Notes under the pieces: generated by a model
What the model saw: only the letters and a program-made list of their open reading frames with translations
Database searches by the model: none
What the model was told of the DNA's origin: nothing
DNA from: Symsagittifera roscoffensis
Taxonomy: Eukaryota; Xenacoelomorpha; Acoela; Convolutidae
Assembly: GCF_963678635.1 (NCBI RefSeq)
Contig: NC_087066.1
Span: forward strand, 330,201 to 394,200
Length of the DNA stretch: 64,000 bases
Direction of reading: 5' to 3'
In this document: positions 33,487-44,026 of the stretch, in pieces
Position numbering within the stretch: the first letter of the stretch is position 1
Layout of the letters: each line of letters starts with the position of its first letter
Translations under genes and position numbers: made by a program

Positions 33487-33692
33487 TGTTGCGGCTGCTG
33501 AAGTACTCGGGAGAGGCAACTATTTTCTAAGTTAAATTCAAATCTCTCTGGTGCTGAAATTACAAGTAATTTCAGCACTTACAAATAAGTGGGTAGTTAG
33601 TTAGATGGATTGTGATTGGTTAAAATTAAATACTTTACAATGTTTAAATGTCTAAATTATAAATAATGAAACACAGTTTAGATCAGGTTCCA
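33487..33692 (-). repeat. Truncated 5' LTR of the provirus
   Basis: 206 bp matching the first half of the 409-bp LTR (TGGAACC end intact at 33692). The inner half, primer-binding site and start of gag are gone; the break joins directly to gag sequence at 33486. Confidence 0.88.
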
Positions 33693-33930
33693 GTACTGCT
33701 ATTTGAAACAAAAAACTCTTTTTCGGCTCATTTATGAATTAAAAATGCTGTTTTAACTTTTTATTAATCAAATGTCAGAGCACATATTTCATTATACTGC
33801 TACATTAACATCAGATTCAAAAATGTGACAAAAATGAGAACTTTTATTTCCGACTTCGGTAGGAAAAACAAAAGAAGGTTCGTACTAATACACTTTGCTT
33901 CACGAGTGTAAAACTAAGAACACCAAAACT
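33693..33930. repeat. Right half of an R2 repeat copy
   Basis: Continues the R2 copy interrupted at 22958 (TGCTATTTGAAAC, CTTTTTCGGCTCATT, ATTTCCGACTTCGG, GGTTCGTACTAATACACT). Similar copies lie at 16640-16870 and 54400-54600. Confidence 0.65.
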
Positions 33931-34262
33931 AAGTCAACTGCAGATCTCCTGAAAATAACCTAAATCTGGAGCAAAGTGTTCTTCAGGTCACCGTTGTAGG
34001 GCCTTTAACTGAAATATTAATGTTATCTATATGCCAAAAACTTTATATAATTCATGTATACCAGCATGCCGATGACACAAATGCAACCCAAAAAAGCTGG
34101 AGATTTTAGAAATTAACTATTTCCAAATTCTAAAATCCGCGAAAATAATGGCACCGGCTCACGTCTCCTGCCTGGTCTCACGTCTCACGTTTTTATTTCC
34201 TAGTTACATCATAAAAATTTTAACATGGTCATTTACAAAACCATTTTCATGAAGAAAAACTG

Positions 34263-34474
34263 TGTTGTGATTCTTACCATTCGTTTTATTTCACTAATTA
34301 CTTTTAAAGTATCTTAACTAGTTAATCTTGATTTGACCTTGCTATCTTCATTCTCTCCGACGGAGAGAATGACCGCTCACTTTTTAATGTTTTAACTTAG
34401 AGATTAATTCACTTTTTAAACATATCTTATGTGTAACTAAGTAGAATTAACCGTAACAAAGGAATATTTTATCA
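34263..34474 (+). repeat. 5' LTR of the miniature element
   Basis: 212 bp. Contains a 25-bp near-perfect palindrome at 34348-34372 (arms TCATTCTCTCCG and CGGAGAGAATGA). The last base of the LTR is the A of the gag ATG. Confidence 0.88.
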
Positions 34475-35535
34475 TGGCGCAGCCAAACAGCAACGAATCA
34501 AACGTGAGAGGTATACTTTCATTTTGGCAAAACCACACAGTGGACCCACCAATCCCTTGGGAAGAGTGGAGCGATCTATACCAGCTAGCAATAATCGCGA
34601 AGGAGAATATCGATATCGAAAATCTCTTTAATCCAACGGAACGATATCACCCACCTCCCCCAACATTGCAATATCCGCCGGAAAACGAATCCGACGCTCA
34701 AAAAACATCACGCATCGAGAGGAATATTCGAGAACAAAAGAGATTCGATGATGAAGAAATGGCCTCAATAAAGTCAGAAACCAAGAAATTCAACGGCATG
34801 AGACTGGAAGAGGCGGACAAAAAACTAAGATCCATACTTTATTTAGCCCTCGGAAACGAAGGAAAGAAAATATTCGGCCAAAAGTTCACGAGAGTCAAAG
34901 TTCTACGAATTTCTTTCAAAGAATTTTGGGAAAAATTGTCCACAGCTTTTGTGAGAAAAAACAAACATAACCTTCGAAAGACACAAACTCTTAAACAGAA
35001 AACAGAGGGACAGAGAATCAGTAGAATAATTCTGGGGGGCACTGGCAGAAATGGCAAAACGATGTAACATTCCCACAGGAGAAGATGAATGGATTAGAGA
35101 TATTTTTATTAATAACATGAAGAACTCAGATATCCAACGGAAACTTCTCACGGAAACCCTACCGCCACTAGAAGCCTTAAACGTAGCCCTGATTGACGAA
35201 AAAGGAATTACAAACCACATCAAGATGACGAGTACTTTTAAATCCAGCGGATATTCTTCCAACAAATCTTTTAATCATTTTAATGTAAAAAGAGAACCCA
35301 CCCTAAACATCGAAAGAAATAACACATGTATGAAATGCGGCGGAAATTTTACAAAAGGACATCTAGCGGTTTCAGTACACCGGACCTAGCATACACCCAA
35401 TCTCCTGACCAATTCTCCACCGCCTCTACCGACGATTCTCTGAGAGATGCCGTGAACTGTTTTGAAAATTACATCGACTTAGATAGTGAAATTTTCAATG
35501 CCGAGCTAGAGAAATTCATGGAAGGGGACAGCTAA
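34474..35535 (+). pseudogene. gag: Gag-like gene of the miniature element, frameshifted
   Basis: The ATG at 34474 overlaps the last LTR base. The start MAQPNSNESNVRG leads to SFWQNHTVDPPIPWEEW, which resembles the gag starts at 40177 and 46056 (FWEK ... PPLEWSKW). Coding sequence then shifts frame near 35015 (with a stop) into 35051-35389, which contains a zinc-knuckle start CMKCGGNFTKGH. It shifts again into 35326-35535, ending in an acidic C-terminus. The zinc-knuckle is incomplete. Gag would form the particle shell and bind RNA. Confidence 0.7.
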
Positions 35536-35830
35536 ACTCAATCAAACTTTATAACTCGCATTTAGTCATTTATAATTTGTACTAGTATTTCTTCTAAGCA
35601 CAATTAGAGCTTACCTAGCTGTAACTACGGATTTACAATCCGCCGGATTTAGGAATTTTATTATCCTCTCTAATTCAGTCATTCCTTCGGAGAGCTAAAA
35701 TTACATTTGTTATACCGTGCAGTATTTAAATTTTCATTTTGTCGGACTTCTCGAGAGGGAGAAAAAGGGTTAGATAACATGTTAGGTATCATGGCGCTTA
35801 GTACTTTAATTTTGTTACCACTAAGGGGAA

Positions 35831-36042
35831 TGTTGTGATTCTTACCATTCGTTTTATTTCACTAATTACTTTTGAAGTATCTTAACTGGTTAATCTTGAT
35901 TTGACCTTGCTATCTTCATTCTCTCCGACGGAGAGAATGACCGCTCACTTTTTAATGTTTTAACTTAGAGATTAATTCACTTTTTAAACATATCTTATTT
36001 GTAACTAAGTAGAATTAACCGTAACAAAGGAATATTTTATCA
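35831..36042 (+). repeat. 3' LTR of the miniature element
   Basis: 212 bp, nearly identical to the 5' LTR; few differences (for example AAAGTATC/GAAGTATC, TATGTG/TATTTG). The palindrome is at 35916-35940. Confidence 0.88.
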
Positions 36043-36094
36043 AACAGCAAAACATTTAAAATAGTTTTTAAATAAAAAACATAGCCAATCGAAG

Positions 36095-36525
36095 ATTGGA
36101 AAAGAGTAATGAACGCAAGTAAAAAAAATCACTGACTTTCTTGAAAAAATCTCAACTTTCAAACTTCAAAGGAAAAATAAATGCCCTTTAAGCTCTTTGA
36201 ATTTCTAGAACGATTTATGATTGGCGCTTTTTTTGATAATATCAACCCAACTTGAGATAACTGGAGTTCCGCTGGAAATCTAAAAATTAAATTCCACTTT
36301 CAAAACTAGAAAGCGTTCGTTTTTTCGCGCAATTTTCATGTTCGTATTAGGGAAGTGTTATTTACGTCACTTTCAACAGATAAATTTCAATTGAACTCAA
36401 AAAACGGGTAAGTGCACTAAATAGTATGAATGCAAATCTAATTATAAGAGCACTTTAAGATTTTTTCCTGAAAAAAAAACAGCAAGAACCATATAAGTGT
36501 CTTCACTTTGTTCATTACTCTAAAA
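36095..36525 (+). repeat. R1 interspersed repeat, copy 11
   Basis: Complete R1 order: GGAAAAGAGTAATGAACGC near 36096, CGCTGGAAATCTAAAAATTA near 36270, CCTGAAAAAAAAAC near 36467 and ATATAAGTGTCTTCAC to ATTACTC at the 3' end. Confidence 0.7.
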
Positions 36526-37671
36526 AATTGAATGTTATATAGTAAAAAAACGTTTTTGATGATCAAAAGAAAGTACATTTATTTATGCAAAGATTTGTTC
36601 AGCATTTGGTTGGATAATTTTAGCGAAACTTTGATTGAATACAAAAAAATCAAAATCACTCCTTGTTTCGTTCATAATACAGCACATTTACAAGCATGTT
36701 TGGTCAAAATATGTAAGCTCTGAAAGGCCCTCGTTACACTATAAAATTGACTCAATGTGAGGCGGGGGGAAGTAGAAAGAGCCCAACAATCGAAGTGATT
36801 TCATACAGAAGTGCGTTCATACAAAAACGCAGCCTTTTTTTGTAAGTACTGAGCTGATATCTGCATAGATTTACGAGAAAACTATACACAAATAAACAAA
36901 GCAAATGCTATTTCACTGCGCATGCTTTACTGTTCTATCTAAACTACTTACTGGGGCTGCTATACTTCCTTGTACCATAAACACTTTGCATCATAAAAAA
37001 CTGCACCATAAACACTGCTCAGACTTTGTACTGCAAATCACACATTGCGGTACAATAAAGCGAATGAAAAAAATACAAGTAAAAACAGAATTCTGAAAAC
37101 TGTTGGAAAAAATTAATTGAAAAAATAACTAGATGAAAGTTGAAATTTTACCGCAACGAAAAAACATCAAACAAAACTGTTGTCATAAGAAATTCAAAAA
37201 ATTTAGTGTTTGCGACCCATCCAATTGAAAGCATAATCCCAAAACGGATATTTTTTGCCCTCAAAAAACGCAAAATATCCACGTCGTTATAACTTAAACT
37301 GAAGCTGTTTGAATATTTAAAAAAGAACAAAAAAACTCAAATATCAGACATGGTAAATTTAAAATTTTGCGAAATTCATACGGAAAATGAGTTTAAAAGA
37401 ACGGAAAAAGAACCGAAAGAAACTAGGACGAAAACCACAAACCCGGGAAAAAATTAAGAAATTGTTTGCCAAGATAATTACAACTGAAACAGGATTTAAC
37501 TAATTACTACTTAAATGATAGCACTTTTAAATTAATTTGAAAGATGAAAGATCCTCAAGAAGAAGTGAAGATCCTCTACAAGAAATGAAAATTTTGTGGA
37601 TAGAGTTGTTTACGGGAAAAATTGTAGTAACCGATAGTAATACCCTTGTTTATCGCAAGGGTAAGCAATTT
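36526..37671. other. Noncoding intron sequence
   Basis: AT-rich; the short frames are not convincing. 36730-36780 has a G-rich arm (GTGAGGCGGGGGGAAGTAGAAAGAGCC) like the right arm of the MITE at 37672-37873, a probable half copy. Confidence 0.4.
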
Positions 37672-37873
37672 GGCTCTTTCCTTTTCCCCCACCTGCAAAT
37701 TTTTTAGATTATTTTTTCTGTTCACATTGTCAGATTGTTATCAAATTCGGCATACGGATTAATTCGGTTATGATAAACATATTCGGTCTTCATACTCAAC
37801 CTTGTAAAACCACTCGTTACACCATGAAGTCGATACTTATGTGAGGTGGGGGTGGGGAAAAGGAAAAAGAGCC
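37672..37873. mobile_element. Short inverted-repeat element (MITE) with C/G-rich arms
   Basis: The left arm GGCTCTTTCCTTTTCCCCCA (37672-37691) is inverted at the right arm, 37843-37873 (GGTGGGGAAAAGGAAAAAGAGCC). There is no coding capacity. The inner phrase GTAACGAGTGGTTTTACAAG on the minus strand (37801-37820) also occurs at the start of the Ty3-type LTRs at 39897 and 45776 and at 12513. Confidence 0.6.
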
Positions 37874-38473
37874 GGCAATTTTTGTCTTCCTCGTTTTGAT
37901 TGCTTTCCTCTCCACATTCCAACTTCAGTTTTGAAAAACTAATTTTACGCTGTCATTATGTAATTTGCACAGTGAACAAACTAACTATTTTGAATACAGT
38001 TGTTCTTTATATATTACACCATAAAATCGAGCATTCTGCCATGATTAAACTATGACAACTAAAATTTTGGAAAAACTAAAATGTGGGTAAAAATAGAAAA
38101 TAGCTGTCATTTTTTGTTTTTAGTCAGTTCAAACTGAGAAAACGCTGCATTTTAAGCTCAATTCATTTTGTCCGGATATTTTAGTTCAGCGCTGTTGTTT
38201 AACAATGCCATAATTTAATAAAAGTCCGTTTTGTCCGAATAATTTAAATTAGCGTTGTAATTTATTTTAACGTTGTCATGATTTAATAAAAAGAAATGGA
38301 GGCAAACAAACTGATTTTTGTGAACAGATTTGATTTTAATGCTTCAAATTGTAACATTGTGGCGATTAGGAAGTGGAAACGAGCCTCTCGCACTTTGAGA
38401 GAGACAACACACGTGTTTGTATTCTAGACGACTATTCACAGAGACATGTATGATAAATGTTAGTTTGACTAGC

Positions 38474-38728
38474 CTTAGCTGGCACGTTGCTCTGTGAGAT
38501 GTTGTTGAAGACGAAGGCCACCTTCTCCTGCAGCTGTTTGCTCGGCTCCTCCATCTCCACACTGTCTGCATTAGCCACCAGAATGTCAATGTTCGCTGCA
38601 GAGGACGCCAGAGAGGGCCCAGCAGAACCCCCACCGGACACAGCCACCGAACCAGTGACGGTGCCAGATGCAGATCTACTGGAGACAATACTTCCCTCCG
38701 GGTGTACAGCAACAGCCGCCGCCGCCAT
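38474..38728 (-). CDS. CNOT1: CNOT1 exon, linker and start of MIF4G domain, GC donor
   Basis: This 85-codon exon begins MAAAAVAVHPEGS with Ser/Gly/Ala-rich linker, then ANIDILVANADSVEMEEP and QLQEKVAFVFNNISQSNVPA, then Lys. The latter aligns with the NOT1 block just before the MIF4G domain. The acceptor is TAG (38729-38731). The donor must be AAG|GCTAGT to keep the conserved K-VEEL junction with the 22422 exon, a third GC-AG intron (15,869 bp). Confidence 0.9.
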
Positions 38729-38832
38729 CTAATACAAACACAAAATAAACTGATGATACTTTTCAAAAACACGTTCGATATGAGTGCGAAAGAGGATGGC
38801 TGCTAAGGATGTTGGCGAGAGCGTTGACTTAC

Positions 38833-38928
38833 GACAGGGTGGTGAGAACGATGGGCGAGCTGCTGTTCCAGCGCTTGGCGAACGCACAGCTGCAGTTTGG
38901 GCCAGGCTAGTTTGTATAGACTGCATTT
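38833..38928 (-). CDS. CNOT1: Possible CNOT1 linker exon, boundaries uncertain
   Basis: A GC-rich segment ends in a strong donor GTC|GTAAGT (38832 downward) and is separated by about 100 bp from the next exon. With a GAG acceptor at 38929 it is 96 bp, phase 0 at both ends, reading KCSLYKLAWPKLQLC. A second frame, MQSIQTSLAQTAAVRSPSAG, looks more like the NOT1 Ser/Thr/Ala linker but would not join in phase with the 38474 exon at that donor. There is no pyrimidine tract upstream. It might instead be an alternative first exon. Confidence 0.35.
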
Positions 38929-39049
38929 CTCACATCGCCTCACGCCCCCCACTGCCGCACCCGAAGCAGCGTGCGCTATCTTGCTCCCCTTTTATCTCAA
39001 CCACTTCCTCACAAAAACTGCCCGCCAAACCCAAACCTCCAAATTACAG

Positions 39050-39890
39050 ATGAGTGAAGCCCGGTCTCAAAACTCTGCCAATACCCAATTATAAATAGCA
39101 AGGTACCGGCAAAATTATAAGGAGTAGCGAGTAACTGGATGCTATAGCCAGTCTGATGTAATTAGAATAAAATGAGAAATTGACAAAACTATTCTCTGAA
39201 TTTGAACAAGCTTGACTGTAACTGTCCGATACACAACTGTTTAGTTTGACTGTTGATCACTTCTGCAGATGACTTCAGCTTAGTCAGGTGACTTCCAAGT
39301 CTTCAACAGTGAGAGTGGAAAAATCACAACCACGTGCTATTTTACACTCTCCGACTAGGAACATTAGTTTTTCCAATTCCAAGTAGAGTTAACAAACACA
39401 GTTACTAGAAAAATGGGCGTCAAAAGCAACACTTATTGCGGGGTTAGACTCTTGCCCTTCCCCTCACATAGCTGCAAATTTGGCTCTTTTCTAAACCCCT
39501 CCCGCCCACATTTCAAAAATCCTACTTTCTTAGTTGCTTTACGTGTTCCTGTAGCTAAACGCATGATGTTACGAAGTAAAGAATGGCGAACAAATTTGTT
39601 TACAAGGTGAATGACAATGCAATGAGATGGGTCTAACCTAGACAAGGAACCGGAATTTTAGCAGACCGGTTTTCTAGCATGCCAATCTTTTAGCAGACTC
39701 AGAACAATTAGCAAGACAGTACGCTAATTTCAAACGCGGCATTGGCGATTCGTGACCGCTTGCTCCGCTGCGAACATGCCACACGAATGTTTTTGTGCTC
39801 GTTTTTTGCCGACTTATATTTCTGAAGTTCAGTTTTGGCTCTTCTTATCAACCCCCCCCCCCCCCCCCCCCCGACACCTCACAAAGGTCA
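39050..39890. other. Noncoding intron with MITE-like arm and 21-base C tract
   Basis: No gene. 39835-39885 resembles the left arm of the 37672 MITE (TTGGCTCTTCTTATCAA then a C run). The run of 21 consecutive C lies at 39852-39872. A related fragment is at 39450-39510 (CCCTTCCCCTCACATAGC). Confidence 0.45.
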
Positions 39891-39896
39891 GTTTTT

Positions 39897-40178
39897 TGGT
39901 CTAACGAGTGGTTTTACAAGGTTGATTATGAAGGGTCATCCGGTACGGATATATATAAACTCAGCATCACTGATGGAAATTTGTTTGGTTAACGTAATTA
40001 TATATTGGTTGGTCAGTTGACCTTGTACGGCTGTATGCCGAAGTGGGAAAATGAGCAATAGCTAAGACACTAATTTATGTTTCGTATAAACAATTGTTTT
40101 ATCGAGCTCGCATCAAAGATTACGTTTACCAATCCATTCGGATTTGATATACTCACTTCCATACCTAGAAGAATGACA
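39897..40178 (+). repeat. First LTR of the Ty3-type element
   Basis: 282 bp; ends ATGACA immediately before TGGCGCAGTC. Similarity to the second LTR begins slightly earlier (CAGTTTTT), so the exact left end is uncertain by a few bases. Confidence 0.8.
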
Positions 40179-41130
40179 TGGCGCAGTCAGCAGGATTTTC
40201 AAAAAACCCGCGCAATATCAGCCGAATTTGGGAGAAAGCCTCAGCCGAACCACCACTGGAGTGGTCGAAATGATCAGCAATATTCGAAATGGCAGTATTT
40301 GCGAAGGACAGGATTGAAGTAAGAAATCTACTAAGAAACAAACCACCGTAAGTCAAGCCCACAGAACCTATCTATGAAATCGAGATAACTGGAAAAACCG
40401 AAGCCCAAAAGAAAAACTGGGACGTTAGAAACCAAGAAAAAAGAGTCGCTTGGGAAAATGGGAAAACCACGTGGTAAAAGCCAGAGAAAAAGGAGTCTTA
40501 TGCAATTCTTTTTGGTGGGATGAGGCAGATGCAAAAGTACGGAGCTAGATTTTCCTTTGTCTGGGAGCCGAGGGGCAACGACAAGTCCAACAAAAGAGAC
40601 CGGAAAGTCTGGAACAATTCCACGCGGATCTAGTTGAATTGGCTTCAAAAGCCGATTGTGGAGACCAAGATAACGAGTGGGTGACAGACATGTTACCCGC
40701 ACATTTGCAGAACGAGAAAATTGCCGAGGCATTATTCGCACAAACGCGAAGCCCATAAGATGCAATTGAATACGCAAAACACCGGGAAAAAGGCATCGAG
40801 CATAGAGGCACAATGAACATAAATCCTTTCGAAAACCAAAAAACAACATAACAAGAACCAGTACACTATATTAACACACGTGGACAGTAATTATGCGAAT
40901 AATCAGACATCTCAGAGAGTTCGCGGCGAAATTCGCGGTCGTCTATAACCTCCAGGACAACAATATAAAAGAGGACAACAGCAAAAGAAAAGTACATACC
41001 CCAACACTGTTACAAATGTTGTAATCAATTTGGACAGAACCACTTACAATCGTGTCCCGCTAAGGATAAAATTCTTTCAAAATGCGTCAAGCGGGGTTAT
41101 TTTGCCAAAGTGTGCCGTTCAGGAAACTGT
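40177..41130 (+). pseudogene. gag: Gag remnant with zinc knuckles
   Basis: The frame starts at an ATG overlapping the LTR end, reading MAQSAGFSKN and then a FWEK-PPLEWSKW-like block after frameshifts. At 41008-41130 a cysteine-rich pair follows: CYKCCNQFGQNHLQSCPAKD, then SKCVKRGYFAKVC, where the usual His of the second knuckle is Tyr. The C-x2-C ... CPA ... C-x2-C arrangement is typical of Ty3/gypsy gag of animals. Stops and frameshifts are frequent. Confidence 0.65.
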
Positions 41131-41339
41131 CAACTATATGGGGTACCACAATGAAGAGGAACTGGTAATTGAGACTGAGAGTCAAGAAAAGGATAACGAT
41201 CCAGTAGCATTCGCCGAATGTACATCCAAAGCTGGTTGGGGCGAATACCAAATCGATAAATTCTCGGTGATGGCAATTTCGAAGCGTTCGAGATCAAAAA
41301 CACGGCAAGTTTTTCAGAAGATTATCTGAATGGAAACAT

Positions 41340-43140
41340 AATTAAGCGAAGGATGAAAACAGAAGAACTATTCGCAACCGCCGACTTCGGGAGCCCAATG
41401 TCGTTCCTAAACGAAAAAACAGCTCGGCGACTACAGGAAAAGGACAAGTCAACATTATTTAAATAAATCCCATCGGGAGACACTGCTCGGAACTTGGCAT
41501 GTTACAACGGCGAAACAATAATTCCCAAAGGAAGATTAATTCTAACAACCGAATCAGGAGGCTGGAAAATACAAGCCGCCCCGTTCATCATTGATGATGA
41601 CCAAAAAGCAAGCATCATAGGCAGGAATAATTTAACCACAGATTGGAACAAAATTAGTCCAAGAAAAACGAAAACGAGGGGATGTGCTGAATATAAGTGA
41701 ACAAGAATCAAACCCTAAAATCAAACAATGGGTTAAAGACAACTTTTCACAGTTGTTCGTTCGTATTGGAAAGTCAAAAAACCATGTGATGCGGACGCAA
41801 TTTAGCAAAGACATTAACCCGATTCAGCAGAAAGGACGCAGTGTCACGGTTCATCTACAAGAACGGGTTGAGAAGGAACTCAACAAACTCATCGACCAAA
41901 AACACATAATAAAATCGGACAAATGCTCGGATCGACAATTTATCAGTCCAATCGTGATTACCGTAAAAAAAAGGACAGACGGTCAAATTGGCATTAGACA
42001 GAAAATGATAAACAAATTTTTTCACAAAAAAAAATATCAAATGGCCAATATTGATTTGCTGTTAGACACAAAACTTAAGTGTTGAAATCGAACAACAAAC
42101 AGTAGAACCTATTCTCAACACTAGATCTGCGATACGCATATTCACAAATCTCGTTGGACAAGTCAACGAGAACAATGTAATTTCAGTTTAATTGGTGGCA
42201 ATGCCACCGGGACTTACCAATTTCCAACAGAATTTTAAGGCCTACTGAACTTCAAAAACTATCGATCTAACCTTTACCAATTGCTCAAACACCTCTGCAT
42301 ACTTAGATGACATACTGATCGTAATGAAAGGATCAATCGATATACACAAACAAAAACTTCAAACAATTCTGGGAAAACTAGATGCAGAAAACCTTGCCAT
42401 ATCACTGGACAAATGTAGGTTTGCGTGTAGACAAGTTGAGTGGTTGGGGTACACCACAAACAGCGACGGCACTAAAACATCAATAAGAAAAATAGGTGCG
42501 ATTGAAAACTATCACCACCAAAAACTTTTAAACAATTTAAAAGCTTTATGGGCTCCATACACCAGCTCACCAGGTACACTCCGAATTTAGCAAATAGCAG
42601 CAGCATTACGTCCACTTTTAAAAAAATACAGAAAAAAATAACCAATTAATGGGAAACCAGAACACAATACAACATTTAAAAACATCGTAAAGTTCGTCTC
42701 TGAAATAACACAGCAAAAATTTTGACCAAAGCCTAGAAACACGTATAGTATGTGATGCTTCTTCCACTTCAGATTTAGGGGCGTCACTCGAACAACATTC
42801 ACAAGAAGGCTGGGTGGCGATAGCTTATGCATCAAGGTTTCTAAATTCCCTTGAGGAAAAACATTCAGTTAATGAGTTAGAATTACTCGGGGTAGTTTGG
42901 GCCATTAAATTTCAAATTTTATCTTTATGGAAACAATTCATCGTCATCACAGATCATCAAGCTTTGATCAACGCTTTAAACGCAAGTGAAAGATCAAAAA
43001 CCAGCCAAAGCAGACTAACTCGGTGGATTGACCGATTAATCCCAATCCATTTTGATATCAAACATTTGACGGGTAACAAAATGGGTCTAATACAATCTAA
43101 TACAATATTGGCAATACTCACAAGCGGGTACCATGAGAAA
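41340..43140 (+). pseudogene. pol: Pol remnant: protease, reverse transcriptase, RNase H
   Basis: The protease is recognised from ATADFGSPMSFLNEKTA (41375-41425; the usual D-T/S-G active site reads DFG) and SIIGRNNL near 41620, with a stop between. Reverse transcriptase starts near 41690: GKSKNHVMRTQF, PIQQKGRSVTVHLQE, FISPIVITVKK. It continues in other frames to the catalytic box AYLDDILIVMKGS near 42297. RNase H spans 42730-43130 with VCDASSTSDLGASLEQ, YASRFLNSLEEKHSVNELEL and ITDHQALINAL. At least four frame breaks occur, so it is inactive. Confidence 0.82.
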
Positions 43141-44026
43141 TTTGCTGTAGCATCAATTAATGCATTTATAAACAATCTAGAAATGATCGACAACGTCAGC
43201 TTCAATAGTTCAGCCAATGGGAAAATGGCACCGTGTCAGCTGATCAAAAAGCAGGCGGAAAATAAAAGAATAGAAATTAGTACTTCAAACCCTCAATTGA
43301 GAGAACAACATTTCAAAAATTCGGGAAGCGGTCAATCGCAAACACTGAAACAAAATCAGTTCTGCTCAAATCAATCTGCATTAAAAACACACTTTCAGAA
43401 AAAAGTTTTAACGTCGGAAAAGTTAACCTACTTTTTCAATCACATAAACGCAACACAGAAAATGAGTCCGAGATAGGGCGTAAACCATTTTAAAGACGGA
43501 TTTATTCAAACATTTACAAAATATTTACACATTTACAGTCAAAACATTTACACAGCGTGGAAGAAAGGAGGAAAAATCGTCAAGCTGGCAGGGGACTTCT
43601 GACAGAGAGGAGAGTTTGTCGGACCCTCGGTGGCACAAACGACCACCTACCGCCAAGAAACAAAAGCAAACAGCCACCACGACTACTTCATCGCCAAAAG
43701 ATACTGTCAAGGACGCAAGAGAGCCACCAGTAAAGAATTTTTCAAAGATAATATTCAACGAAGAAACGACAAAAATAGAAAAGTACGAACGATACAAGCA
43801 GTGCAGACCGAGGACTACAAAGCGTTTGCAGAAACACAAACTGATAAGACAGGGACACAACATCAGACAGAGATATCGGAACAATGCGTGAGCAGGATCA
43901 ACCACAACATTGCCAGCCATGAGGAATGTGCCCCAAACGAGGAACCGCCCACAATGACCAACACGCAACTAGAGACAAGCCATCATATCATAACTGAGGG
44001 GATAGTGGCCACCGTAACAAGCAACG

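Larger units (their letters stand above)
22959..33692 (-). mobile_element. Env-bearing Ty3/gypsy-type provirus, internally deleted
   Basis: The element is bounded by a complete LTR (22959-23367) and a partial LTR (33487-33692), and flanked on both sides by GTAC (22955-22958, 33693-33696), a 4-bp target duplication. It inserted into an R2 repeat whose halves continue on either side. In sense order it has the end of gag, protease, a jump directly to the integrase C-terminus (reverse transcriptase, RNase H and the integrase core are missing), the pol tail, a pre-env frame, an envelope-like gene, and a long post-env frame. Gene order and LTR termini fit the env-carrying Ty3/gypsy group (errantivirus-like). 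The sense strand is strikingly A/C-rich. Stops and frameshifts occur throughout, so this is a dead copy. Confidence 0.88.
34263..36042 (+). mobile_element. Miniature Ty3-type LTR element carrying only a broken gag
   Basis: Two 212-bp direct repeats (34263-34474 and 35831-36042), each TGTTGTGATT ... TTTTATCA, flank about 1.36 kb. The outer flanks AACTG (34258-34262) and AACAG (36043-36047) match at 4 of 5 positions, a probable target duplication. TGGCGCAGCC directly after the left LTR has the TGG expected of a tRNA primer-binding site. Only gag-like sequence is inside; protease, reverse transcriptase and integrase are missing, so it must have depended on another element. Confidence 0.82.
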
